Shown here: in pieces, positions 18,241-25,873 of the stretch
How positions within the stretch are numbered: position 1 is the stretch's first letter
Layout: each line of letters starts with the position of its first letter
Source: Candidatus Vicinibacter proximus
Lineage (GTDB): Bacteria; Bacteroidota; Bacteroidia; Chitinophagales; Saprospiraceae
Reading direction: 5' to 3'
DNA: 64,000 bases
Assembly (NCBI GenBank): GCA_016713905.1
Contig: JADJOE010000001.1
Span: forward strand, 1,427,001-1,491,000
Position numbers and translations under genes: made by a program
The notes under the pieces: model-generated
Told to the model about the DNA's origin: nothing
Database searches by the model: none
Seen by the model: only the letters and a program-made list of their open reading frames with translations

Positions 18241-19301
18241 TGGATATGACCAAAAAGAATATTTTGATTACAGGTGGAGCCGGATTTATTGGTTCGCATT
18301 TAGTTAGGTTAATGACAACCAAATATCCTCATTATAAAATTATTAATCTGGATGCACTTACATATGCCGGAAATCTTACCAATCTAAAAGATATAGCAAA
18401 AGCCAATAATTATAAATTTATTAAAGGCGATATCAATGATCTTCCATTTTTACAAGAATTATTCAAAATGGAGAATATTTCCGATGTAATTCATTTGGCT
18501 GCAGAATCACATGTGGATAGGTCGATTGAAAATCCTGCATCCTTTGTAATGACCAATGTTATAGGTACAACAAATCTATTAATTACCGCTAAAGAACATT
18601 GGCACGACAATTTTTCAAGTCATTTATTTTATCATGTTTCCACGGATGAGGTATACGGCTCTTTGGGAGAACAAGGTTATTTTACGGAATTAACGCCTTA
18701 TGACCCTCGCTCACCATACTCTGCCTCCAAAGCTTCTTCGGATCACTTAGTGCGGGCTTTTAACCACACCTACGGATTGCAAACGATCATTTCAAATTGC
18801 TCCAACAATTATGGCCCCAATCAATTTCCGGAAAAACTGATCCCCCTGATGATCAATAATATTATACACAATATCCCACTACCAGTTTATGGAAAAGGGG
18901 AAAATGTAAGGGACTGGCTTTGGGTGAAAGACCACATTTCGGCAATTGATCGAATCTTTCACTGTGGTAAAACCGGGAATACATATAACATCGGCGGGAA
19001 TTCTGAAATGAAAAATATCGATTTGATTTATATTTTATGCGATATTCTAGATAACAAACTCAACAGGCCAATTGGAACCTCAAAAGCGTTAGTACAATTT
19101 GTCCCAGACAGGCCAGGACACGATAAGAGATATGCAATCGATGCCACAAAACTTAAGGAAGAACTACAATGGACTCCAACCATGAATATTCATGAAGGTC
19201 TGGAACATACAGTGAATTGGTATTTGGCCAATGGAGAATGGCTCAATGAAATAACATCAGGAGAATATAAAAACTATTACCAAAGACATTATTCAAAATA
19301 A
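18240..19301 (+). CDS. rfbB: dTDP-glucose 4,6-dehydratase
   Basis: A 353-residue enzyme that converts dTDP-glucose to dTDP-4-keto-6-deoxyglucose, the second step toward dTDP-L-rhamnose and other deoxysugars. It has ILITGGAGFIGSHLVR, then HLAAESHVDRSIENP, the active-site STDEVYG, YSASKASSDH (YxxxK), NCSNNYGPNQFPEKLIP and ENVRDWLWVKDH, all hallmark motifs. Length is normal. The ATG at 18240-18242 shares its A with the upstream TGA; a second ATG follows two codons later. The companion genes rfbA, rfbC and rfbD are not present in this window, so they must be elsewhere if rhamnose is the product. Confidence 0.95.
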   Translation: MDMTKKNILITGGAGFIGSHLVRLMTTKYPHYKIINLDALTYAGNLTNLKDIAKANNYKFIKGDINDLPFLQELFKMENISDVIHLAAESHVDRSIENPASFVMTNVIGTTNLLITAKEHWHDNFSSHLFYHVSTDEVYGSLGEQGYFTELTPYDPRSPYSASKASSDHLVRAFNHTYGLQTIISNCSNNYGPNQFPEKLIPLMINNIIHNIPLPVYGKGENVRDWLWVKDHISAIDRIFHCGKTGNTYNIGGNSEMKNIDLIYILCDILDNKLNRPIGTSKALVQFVPDRPGHDKRYAIDATKLKEELQWTPTMNIHEGLEHTVNWYLANGEWLNEITSGEYKNYYQRHYSK

Positions 19302-19307
19302 TCTAAC

Positions 19308-22055
19308 ATGAAATTCAGACACTTTTGTTTAATGATTATCGCCATGACTTGTATTTTATATGCGCAAGGTCAAAATCAGCAAATTTATCAAATAAAAGCA
19401 CTAAAAGAAATTGAATCAAGAGGAGTAACAGAAGAGCAATTGAAAGAAAGACTAAGTTCCCGAGGTATCGATTATGATGAGCTTTCTAAAATGAGTTTTG
19501 AAGAACTCTCTTTGCTGCAAAATGAAATTGAAGGAGTTGTTAAAGAACTTGAAATTGAAAATAAACAAAAACAATCTCAAAAAAATGTTCCCTCTGCAAT
19601 TGATGATAATTCAGTAAATAGTTTAAAAATTGCTTCAACTAAATCACTCAATGATACAGTGCCGATAAAAATTGCAGATCCATTAATGGATACAATGAAA
19701 AATAAGATTAGCGAACATACTTCCGACAAAAGAAAAGCTGTGTGGGGGCATCATATTTTCAACAAACAAGATGTTCATAAATTCAATTTAACCAATCATG
19801 GAAAACCTCCAGGTACTTATGTGCTTGGCGAAGGAGATAAACTAACTATTTCAATATGGGGAAGTAGTCAGTTAAATGAGGTTTATGAAATTAACAAAGA
19901 GGGATATATTAATCCTCAAAGAATGCCTCGTATTTTTCTTAAAGGTGTAACTTTAGAAAAAGCCAAAGTAATCACATTAAATACTTTTAAAAGATTTTAC
20001 CAATTTAATATTAACCAATTTGACCTTTCTCTTAATGAAGGACGAACCATAAATATCAATATTGTAGGTGAAGTTGCCAACACAGGTTCTTTTACAATTG
20101 CCGCAAGTCAAACTGCTTTGGATGCAATTATTTCTGCAGGTGGTGTTTCAGAAATTGGAAGTGTACGCAAGATTAAGATAGTAAGTTCTGGAAAGGAGAA
20201 AATTCTGGATATATATAAATTTATCCAAAATCCAATCTTGGAAAAAGATTTCTTTATGCAAAATAATGATTTCATTGTTGTACCGGTTGCGGAAAGAATC
20301 GTTACCATTGAAGGAGCCGTAAATAGAGCTTCACGATATGAATTGTTAGATGGTGAGGACTTAAACAAATTACTTTTTTATGCTGGTGGTTTGACGGAGG
20401 AAGCAATCACTGGTGTAATGCAATTGGAAAGAATTGAAAATGACAGAAGAATAATTCTAGATATCCCTTATAAGGAGTTGCTAAAGGGCAAGGGAGATTT
20501 TAAACTTAAAAGAGGAGATTTTATAAAAGTTTTTAAAATCAATTCAGAAGTTGAAGATTATGTTTATTCCAAAGGGGAAGTTAGAGCCCCATCCTCTTAT
20601 CGTTTTTATTCAGGAATGACCTTAGGAGATCTTATTAAAAAAATTGAATTTACTTCAAAGTCGAACCTGCAGGACGCGTTTATTTTGCGAAAAAATCCAG
20701 ACCAAACTACCAACCTAATCAGGGTAAATCTAATTGAGGTAAGAAAGGGTTCCGAATCTGCCAATATTGTATTAAAATCTCAGGATGAATTAGTTGTTTA
20801 CAAACTATCAGATTTTATCGATCGAAGCTACATTTCTGTGAGTGGTGCGGCTCGTCAGCCTGGTAAATTTACAGTAGATGCCAATGAACAATTGAAATTG
20901 AAAGATCTTGTTCTTCTAGCTGGTGGACTCAGATCGGATGCGTGGAAGTTTGCGTATTTATTTAGAAAAAAATCAACCAATGACAAAGATTTGGAAGTAA
21001 TCAGAATTAACCTTGGGAATAAGAATGCAGATTTAAATGAAGACCAAAATATTGCCATACAGCCATTTGATAGTTTATTAATCTTATCTGAGAATGACTT
21101 TAGCAATGCTACGTATGTTGAAGTCAATGGAGCAATCAATGCACCTGGTAGATACCATTTTGCTGAAGGAATGACGGTTAATGATTTAATTTCTTTGGCT
21201 AATGGTTTTTCATTTTCCGCACTTTCAACAAATATTGATATTTTTCGGGTAGAAATCTTAGATAACAAACCTACCAAAACCATTGTAAAATCATACAACA
21301 GTCAGAAAAATCTTAAAGAAGCTCTAGATTCTGGTGCTTTTCAATTACAACCTTTTGATATTGTCGTTGTACGCAAACAACCTGATTTTGAATTACAACA
21401 ATTGGTAAGTCTTGATGGGGAAATTAAATATCCTGGACTTTACGCATTGTTGAGTCCCAATGAAAAAATATCGGATCTAATCCAAAGAGCAGGAGGATTG
21501 GGGCTCGAATCATTTCCGGAAGGGGCCACATTGTACCGAGAGCAGGATGATATAGGTTATATTGTATTGAACTTAAAACATGCATTGAGTTCGGTTAACT
21601 CTAGGTATAATTTAATCCTCAAGGATAAAGATGTACTTTATATACCCAAAAAGAAGGATTTGGTTAGAATATCAGGTGCTACTAATGCCTCAAACTTGTA
21701 TCCGGATAAATTATTAGCTTCAAATAATTCCATAACTGTTGCTTTTCATAGCGGTCGTCGGGCTAAATTCTATTTAAATCATTATGCAGCCGGAATAAAT
21801 GAAAATGGCGATATTAAAAAGGTGACAGTCGAGCATGCAAATGGTAGAATTGAAAAAACAAGAAACTACTGGTTCTTTAAAAAGTCGCCCAAAGTATATA
21901 AAGGGTCAATCATTCATGTAGGATTAAAAGACCCAAAGACCCAAAAAGTAAAAATGGATAAAAAGCAAGTGGATTGGAGTAAAGTGGTAGTCGATACATT
22001 TGCCCAAATTACTGCAGTCCTTTCTATTGTATTATTGATTCAGAATCTCAAATAA
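19308..22055 (+). CDS. Polysaccharide export protein with multiple SLBB domains
   Basis: A 915-residue exported protein with a signal peptide (MKFRHFCLMIIAMTCILYAQG) and a Gln/Glu/Lys-rich segment (about 25-110). A Poly_export (Wza-type) domain follows, with LGEGDKLTISIWG at about 175 and DLSLNEGRTININIVGEV further on. At least five SLBB repeats then occur, each marked by a GxVxxPGxY-like strand such as VSGAARQPGKF, VNGAINAPGRYHF and LDGEIKYPGLYAL. A hydrophobic stretch near the end (FAQITAVLSIVLLIQNLK) is a probable membrane segment. Much longer than E. coli Wza, it matches the large Bacteroidota SLBB exporters that carry glycan across the periplasm and outer membrane. It closes the operon with the two nucleotide-sugar genes. 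No Wzc-type co-polymerase follows it. Confidence 0.9.
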   Translation: MKFRHFCLMIIAMTCILYAQGQNQQIYQIKALKEIESRGVTEEQLKERLSSRGIDYDELSKMSFEELSLLQNEIEGVVKELEIENKQKQSQKNVPSAIDDNSVNSLKIASTKSLNDTVPIKIADPLMDTMKNKISEHTSDKRKAVWGHHIFNKQDVHKFNLTNHGKPPGTYVLGEGDKLTISIWGSSQLNEVYEINKEGYINPQRMPRIFLKGVTLEKAKVITLNTFKRFYQFNINQFDLSLNEGRTININIVGEVANTGSFTIAASQTALDAIISAGGVSEIGSVRKIKIVSSGKEKILDIYKFIQNPILEKDFFMQNNDFIVVPVAERIVTIEGAVNRASRYELLDGEDLNKLLFYAGGLTEEAITGVMQLERIENDRRIILDIPYKELLKGKGDFKLKRGDFIKVFKINSEVEDYVYSKGEVRAPSSYRFYSGMTLGDLIKKIEFTSKSNLQDAFILRKNPDQTTNLIRVNLIEVRKGSESANIVLKSQDELVVYKLSDFIDRSYISVSGAARQPGKFTVDANEQLKLKDLVLLAGGLRSDAWKFAYLFRKKSTNDKDLEVIRINLGNKNADLNEDQNIAIQPFDSLLILSENDFSNATYVEVNGAINAPGRYHFAEGMTVNDLISLANGFSFSALSTNIDIFRVEILDNKPTKTIVKSYNSQKNLKEALDSGAFQLQPFDIVVVRKQPDFELQQLVSLDGEIKYPGLYALLSPNEKISDLIQRAGGLGLESFPEGATLYREQDDIGYIVLNLKHALSSVNSRYNLILKDKDVLYIPKKKDLVRISGATNASNLYPDKLLASNNSITVAFHSGRRAKFYLNHYAAGINENGDIKKVTVEHANGRIEKTRNYWFFKKSPKVYKGSIIHVGLKDPKTQKVKMDKKQVDWSKVVVDTFAQITAVLSIVLLIQNLK

Positions 22056-22085
22056 TTATACCATACCATTTGGCATGCCATTCCA

Positions 22086-22583
22086 TTATTCTGCATCCAG
22101 CTGAATAAACTGGCCATTTGGCATTACCTCAATTATCCATTTTGAAGTTTCCTGAGGCCTGATATCTTTGCCATCCAAGAATTGTACTCCTTCAACAATA
22201 TAAATGGTTTGAGGATCATCAATGTTAGCCATCCTTCTGATAAAATGATTACCCTCTGTGAAAAATCCTGCTACTTCAGCATCGTCCACCCATTTACCCG
22301 TTTCATCAAAACTGAATAAGATAAAGGAATACTTCATTAATCTCGCCACCCAGAAAACTAAAATATAACCACCTGATGGAGTCTTCCAATGAAAACCAGG
22401 CAAAATTTCAGTAAATTCGTCCAATTCAAATGGTAAATTAGGCATAAGCATCTCCTCCAATAATGCAGAAGGCAATTGATCATTGGCCAAACCAAAATCA
22501 TGTTCAGAACCTTCCTGAAGAGTAAATGGTAAATTGGCTTCAGGGAAGTAAGCGAGCAATTTTAAGAATTGAGAATCCATCAT
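22086..22583 (-). CDS. Conserved-looking hypothetical protein, acidic, soluble
   Basis: A 165-residue protein with no signal peptide or membrane segment and an acidic character. It reads as a compact alpha/beta fold: LLAYFPEANLPFTL, LPSALLEEMLMP, PGFHWKTPSGGYILVFWVARLMKY, FILFSFDETGKWVDD, and VEGVQFLDGKDI. The balanced composition and continuous secondary-structure pattern support a real gene, but I do not recognise the family. The probable start is ATG 22581-22583 (MMDSQF); a TTG two codons earlier and an ATG one codon later are alternatives. It is convergent with the SLBB export gene and divergent from the PadR gene, so context gives no function. Confidence 0.6.
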   Translation of the reverse strand: MMDSQFLKLLAYFPEANLPFTLQEGSEHDFGLANDQLPSALLEEMLMPNLPFELDEFTEILPGFHWKTPSGGYILVFWVARLMKYSFILFSFDETGKWVDDAEVAGFFTEGNHFIRRMANIDDPQTIYIVEGVQFLDGKDIRPQETSKWIIEVMPNGQFIQLDAE

Positions 22584-22685
22584 CCACAAAGATGCTTTTT
22601 ATCTTATTTATTACCAAGAATTTTGCCAGTTTGTCGATACAAATCACCACTGAGTCGAATTTTTATGCAATTACAAGTACTTTGT

Positions 22686-22717
22686 TTTGCATAGTACTAA
22701 ATAATGGTATATCTTTG
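22686..22717 (+). promoter_or_regulatory. Strong-match Bacteroidota promoter for the PadR-PspC operon
   Basis: TTTG (22686-22689), a 20-base spacer, then TATCTTTG (22710-22717) fit the -33/-7 consensus TTTG and TAnnTTTG. The expected start of transcription near 22724 lies downstream of an in-frame ATG at 22704, so translation must begin at the next ATG, 22737. Confidence 0.75.
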
Positions 22718-22736
22718 TTTCATCAAATCCAATTCA

Positions 22737-23069
22737 ATGAAACTTGAAAATACAATTGCACAAATGAAAAAGGGAGTTCTGGAGATGTGTATCCTATCCA
22801 TTATCAACAACAACGAAGCTTATCCTTCTGACATCATCAACCAATTAAAAAGGGGAGAGTTGATCGTAGTGGAAGGGACACTTTATCCCATACTTACCAG
22901 ATTAAAAAATTTTGGAATGCTCGATTACTACTGGCAGGAATCTACCTCAGGTCCGCCACGGAAGTATTACAAAATCACTGAACTAGGGAAGGAATCCCTT
23001 ACCCAATTAATAGAAAACTGGAATCAGTTTGTAACAGGAGTCAATCAATCATTAAAAAACCAATTATAA
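22737..23069 (+). CDS. PadR-family transcriptional regulator
   Basis: A 110-residue winged-helix repressor. MKKGVLEMCILSIINN begins the DNA-binding domain, followed by YPSDIINQL, ELIVVEGTLYPILTRL (recognition helix) and GPPRKYYKITELGKESL (the wing), which are the PadR signature segments. It lacks the long C-terminal domain of classical PadR and fits the short subfamily. The start at 22737 (MKLENTIAQM) is chosen because an ATG at 22704 precedes the predicted transcription start. The PspC-domain gene follows after 3 bp. In Bacteroidota such PadR-PspC pairs are common and probably form a self-regulated envelope-stress module; the ligand or signal is unknown. Confidence 0.92.
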   Translation: MKLENTIAQMKKGVLEMCILSIINNNEAYPSDIINQLKRGELIVVEGTLYPILTRLKNFGMLDYYWQESTSGPPRKYYKITELGKESLTQLIENWNQFVTGVNQSLKNQL

Positions 23070-23072
23070 TCC

Positions 23073-23729
23073 ATGAACAAAATACTTCACATCAACGTCG
23101 GGGGATACCCTTTTTCAATTGATGACATTGCCTACGAAAAGTTGGACACCTACCTTTTATCTCTGAGAAACCATTTTGAAAAATCTGAGGGATGTAAGGA
23201 AATAATGCAAGACATAGAATCTCGAATAGCAGAACTCTTCCTCGAAAAGCTTTCCGGAAGATCAATTGTTTCTCCGGAAATTGTACAGCAGACCATTGAA
23301 ATAATGGGAACCCCTGAAGTTTTTGGAGCAGAATGGGCAAATACTGAGACTAATTCAGGGCAGGATAAGACCTCTGCTGAATGGGGAATAAAGACAGGAA
23401 AACGACTATTTAGAGATCCTTATGATTCAAAAATAGCAGGAGTTTGCAGCGGACTTGCGCATTACCTGGGAATTCAGGATGTTGTTTGGGTACGATTAGC
23501 TTTTGGGTTTGGTGTTTTAGCTGGAGGATTTACCATACCGCTTTACGCCATACTCTGGGTTGCAACTTCTGAAGCATCAAGCCCTTCTGATAGACTGGCT
23601 ATGAAAGGGGAACCTATCAATGTGCAAAATATTGCCCGTAAAGTTGAGGAGGAAATCGATAATCTGACAGACAGGTTTGAAAATTGGAATGAAAAAAGAA
23701 AATTTCGAAAAAAAAAATGGAGGTCATGA
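23073..23729 (+). CDS. PspC-domain membrane protein
   Basis: A 218-residue protein with three parts. The N-terminus (1-100) begins MNKILHINVGGYPFSID and is a soluble domain often fused to PspC in Bacteroidota. The PspC domain follows at about 110-165: RLFRDPYDSKIAGVCSGLAH, YLGIQDVVWVRLAF, and a hydrophobic hairpin that enters the membrane. The C-terminal tail is charged, with a probable coiled coil (IARKVEEEIDNLTDRFENW) and a very basic end. PspC proteins sense or respond to membrane stress. The gene is separated by 3 bp from the PadR gene, its likely repressor, and is closed by a strong terminator at 23804-23838. Confidence 0.88.
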   Translation: MNKILHINVGGYPFSIDDIAYEKLDTYLLSLRNHFEKSEGCKEIMQDIESRIAELFLEKLSGRSIVSPEIVQQTIEIMGTPEVFGAEWANTETNSGQDKTSAEWGIKTGKRLFRDPYDSKIAGVCSGLAHYLGIQDVVWVRLAFGFGVLAGGFTIPLYAILWVATSEASSPSDRLAMKGEPINVQNIARKVEEEIDNLTDRFENWNEKRKFRKKKWRS

Positions 23730-23803
23730 TCAGAACTGAAAAATGGCCTTCACCTGCCATCTGCAGCAGAAGATGAATATTGTGGTTATGTATTAAAAAG
23801 TAG

Positions 23804-23838
23804 ACTGCCCACCTAATAATTAGGGGGCAGTTTTGTTT
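23804..23838 (+). terminator. Rho-independent terminator after the PadR-PspC operon
   Basis: ACTGCCC (23804-23810) pairs with GGGCAGT (23825-23831). An inner CCTA/TAGG extends the stem past one bulged A, and TTTTGTTT follows. The direction fits the plus-strand operon. Confidence 0.88.
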
Positions 23839-23879
23839 GATATATTACCTTCATATTTTACAATTAGATACATTGGTTA

Positions 23880-24473
23880 ATGAGCACAAAAAGTGCATTA
23901 ATAGTCTTTATCAGAAATCCGGTAATTTCAAGGGTTAAAACCAGAATAGCTTTAACCCACGGGGCAGAAATGGCTCTTCAAATCTACGAGCAACTTCTTG
24001 AAATAACTCGGTTACATACTTCATCCTTGCAGATAGATAAATATCTTTTTTACAGTGAATCAATATTAAATGATAATTGGAGTAATGAAATTTATCATAA
24101 AAGAACCCAGTCAGGTAATGACCTAGGTGAAAGGATGAAAAATGCATTCACAGACATTTTGAAAAAACATGACAACGCCATAATAATAGGGAGCGATTGT
24201 CCATATATTACTTCGGAACTTATTCAGACCGGCTTTGCAGAATTGGAAAATAAAGAAGTGGTCATCGGACCCGCAATAGACGGTGGTTACTATTTACTGG
24301 GTATGTCTACTCTTTTACCGTTCTTGTTTGATAATATGCCTTGGAGTACGGATCAGCTGACAAACCAAACCATTAAAATACTTAATCAGAATCATTGTGG
24401 ATACGCAATCTTACCTAAACTTAATGATGTAGATGAGTACCTGGATTGGGAAAATTATCTTAATCATAGGTAA
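23880..24473 (+). CDS. DUF2064 / TIGR04282-type GT-A glycosyltransferase-like protein
   Basis: A 197-residue protein with the GT-A nucleotidyl/glycosyl transferase pattern: ALIVFIRNPVISRVKTRIA (N-terminal nucleotide-binding loop), GNDLGERMKNAF, IIIGSDCPYIT (a DxP-type metal site) and GPAIDGGYYLLGM. It closes with NDVDEYLDWE, a segment typical of this family. Members are annotated as TIGR04282 arsenosugar-pathway glycosyltransferases or as DUF2064, but most lack an arsenic context, as here, so the substrate is unknown. It is separated from the upstream operon by a terminator and is followed by 212 bp before exbB, so it appears monocistronic. Confidence 0.85.
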   Translation: MSTKSALIVFIRNPVISRVKTRIALTHGAEMALQIYEQLLEITRLHTSSLQIDKYLFYSESILNDNWSNEIYHKRTQSGNDLGERMKNAFTDILKKHDNAIIIGSDCPYITSELIQTGFAELENKEVVIGPAIDGGYYLLGMSTLLPFLFDNMPWSTDQLTNQTIKILNQNHCGYAILPKLNDVDEYLDWENYLNHR

Positions 24474-24607
24474 TTTCTCCAAGTTCTTTAACAAGTGGTC
24501 AGAATTTGAATATCCGATTTATTCCTTATTGATACCCTGCTTTCACTAAAACTTCCAGGTATTTCCGGATCAAACATCCTTTTTTTTCTCAAATATTAAA
24601 AAAACTT

Positions 24608-24615
24608 TACATTTG
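24608..24615 (+). promoter_or_regulatory. Candidate -7 box for the exbB-exbD operon
   Basis: TACATTTG matches TAnnTTTG and lies 70 bp before the exbB start. A T-run occupies the expected -33 position, so only the -7 element is supported. Confidence 0.4.
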
Positions 24616-24685
24616 TATAGTTTTTGGGCTTACATATACCAAAGTATACTCCATTTACCGTTAATACTAAAACTTAAGTAAAAAT

Positions 24686-25372
24686 ATGTTCTTCTTACAA
24701 GCTACTGTTTCTGATTCCACTGCTGTGGCCAATGCTATGGCCAGTAAAAGCATTTTTGATATCATTCTGAACAGTGGTCCTTTAGGGGTCACCATTATAT
24801 CCATTCAAGTCTTATTGTCCATTATTGCTCTTTATATTTTTATAGAAAGATGGCTTACCATAAAGGCAGTGGTTAAAGAAGATGAAAGGGTAATGCAAAA
24901 CCTTAGGTCAAATATTACGAGTGGAAACGTTGCTGCAATTCAGGGGATTTGTGCCAGTAGCGACACCCCTTTGGCAAGAATGGTTGAAAAGGGCCTTCAG
25001 CGTTTGGGTAGACCAATGCCAGAAATCGAAAGCGCAATCGAAAATGTCGGACGTGTAGAAACTTTTAGATTGGAGAAAAAGGTGAATTATCTTTCTTTGA
25101 TCGCGAGATTGGCTCCGATGTTTGGTTTTCTCGGAACCATCATGGGGGTAATTAAAATATTTTATGATATTTCATTGACCGATAACCTTTCCATTGGTAT
25201 TATATCTGGTGGATTATATCAGAAAATGCTCACCTCTGCTGGAGGTCTATTCGTAGGTATTGTAGCATTTGTTGGTTATTATTTTCTGACCATGATGCTG
25301 GATGAAGAAGTTAATAAATTAGAACGGAGCAGCATTGAATTCATGGACATGTTGCATTCCCCAGTAAAATAA
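24686..25372 (+). CDS. exbB: MotA/TolQ/ExbB proton channel family protein
   Basis: A 228-residue inner-membrane protein with three membrane helices: about 30-52 (GPLGVTIISIQVLLSIIALY), 140-160 and 180-205. The conserved core SLIARLAPMFGFLGTIMGVI is the family signature that lines the proton path. With ExbD it uses the proton gradient to energise TonB-dependent outer-membrane transport, or as TolQ/TolR the Tol-Pal system; sequence alone does not separate these roles. ExbB is the usual call in Bacteroidota. The ExbD gene follows after 22 bp, and no TonB gene is present in the window. Confidence 0.9.
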   Translation: MFFLQATVSDSTAVANAMASKSIFDIILNSGPLGVTIISIQVLLSIIALYIFIERWLTIKAVVKEDERVMQNLRSNITSGNVAAIQGICASSDTPLARMVEKGLQRLGRPMPEIESAIENVGRVETFRLEKKVNYLSLIARLAPMFGFLGTIMGVIKIFYDISLTDNLSIGIISGGLYQKMLTSAGGLFVGIVAFVGYYFLTMMLDEEVNKLERSSIEFMDMLHSPVK

Positions 25373-25394
25373 GAATATCCTAAAAAACAAACAT

Positions 25395-25793
25395 ATGAAT
25401 ATCAGGGGTAGAAAGCGAGAAGGTGCAGAGTTGAGTGTTGAATCACTTAACGATATTATGTTTTTCCTTCTATTATTTTTTCTTATTGTCTCAACCCTCG
25501 CCAACCCCAATGTCATTAAACTTATGCTTCCTTCTTCCAAGCAAAGTGAGCAGACATCAAAGAAACCGATCAGCATTTCTGTAACAAAAGATCTTCGATA
25601 TTATGTGGAGAAAAAGGAAGTACCCTTTGAAGAATTGGAACCCACATTAAAATCCTTTATTGAAAAAGCACCAGATCTCACTGTGGTCCTGCGATTAGAC
25701 CAGGGGTTGATGGTCCAGGATATGGTGAATGTACTGCAGATAGGAGTAAACCTCAAGGTTAAGATGGTTCTTGCCACAGAAAGGGTAAAATAA
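25395..25793 (+). CDS. exbD: ExbD/TolR biopolymer transport protein
   Basis: A 132-residue protein with a short basic cytoplasmic N-terminus, one membrane helix (about 22-42, IMFFLLLFFLIVSTLANPN) and a periplasmic domain. VESLNDIMFFLLLFFL carries the conserved Asp at the helix start that is essential for proton use in ExbD/TolR proteins. The end of the protein (VLRLDQGLMVQDMVNVLQIGVN) matches the periplasmic fold of the family. It works in complex with the ExbB encoded immediately upstream. Confidence 0.9.
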   Translation: MNIRGRKREGAELSVESLNDIMFFLLLFFLIVSTLANPNVIKLMLPSSKQSEQTSKKPISISVTKDLRYYVEKKEVPFEELEPTLKSFIEKAPDLTVVLRLDQGLMVQDMVNVLQIGVNLKVKMVLATERVK

Positions 25794-25813
25794 AAACCAT
25801 AATAAAACCTAAA

Positions 25814-25834
25814 ATAAATGAATGATTCATTTAT
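25814..25834. repeat. Perfect 10-bp inverted repeat between convergent genes
   Basis: ATAAATGAAT (25814-25823) and ATTCATTTAT (25825-25834) are exact reverse complements around one central G, followed by a short run of ATTC units. It lies between the ends of exbD (plus) and the beta-oxidation gene (minus). It may be a weak bidirectional terminator or a protein-binding palindrome; the stem is A/T-rich and the arms nearly touch, which favours a binding site or chance over a terminator. Confidence 0.5.
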
Positions 25835-25873
25835 GTCATTCATTCATTCACAAATGAGATTGCAGTTTAAAAA

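Noticed and set aside
22704..22736. Longer PadR start at 22704
   Set aside because: It lies upstream of the predicted transcription start set by the TTTG-N20-TATCTTTG promoter.
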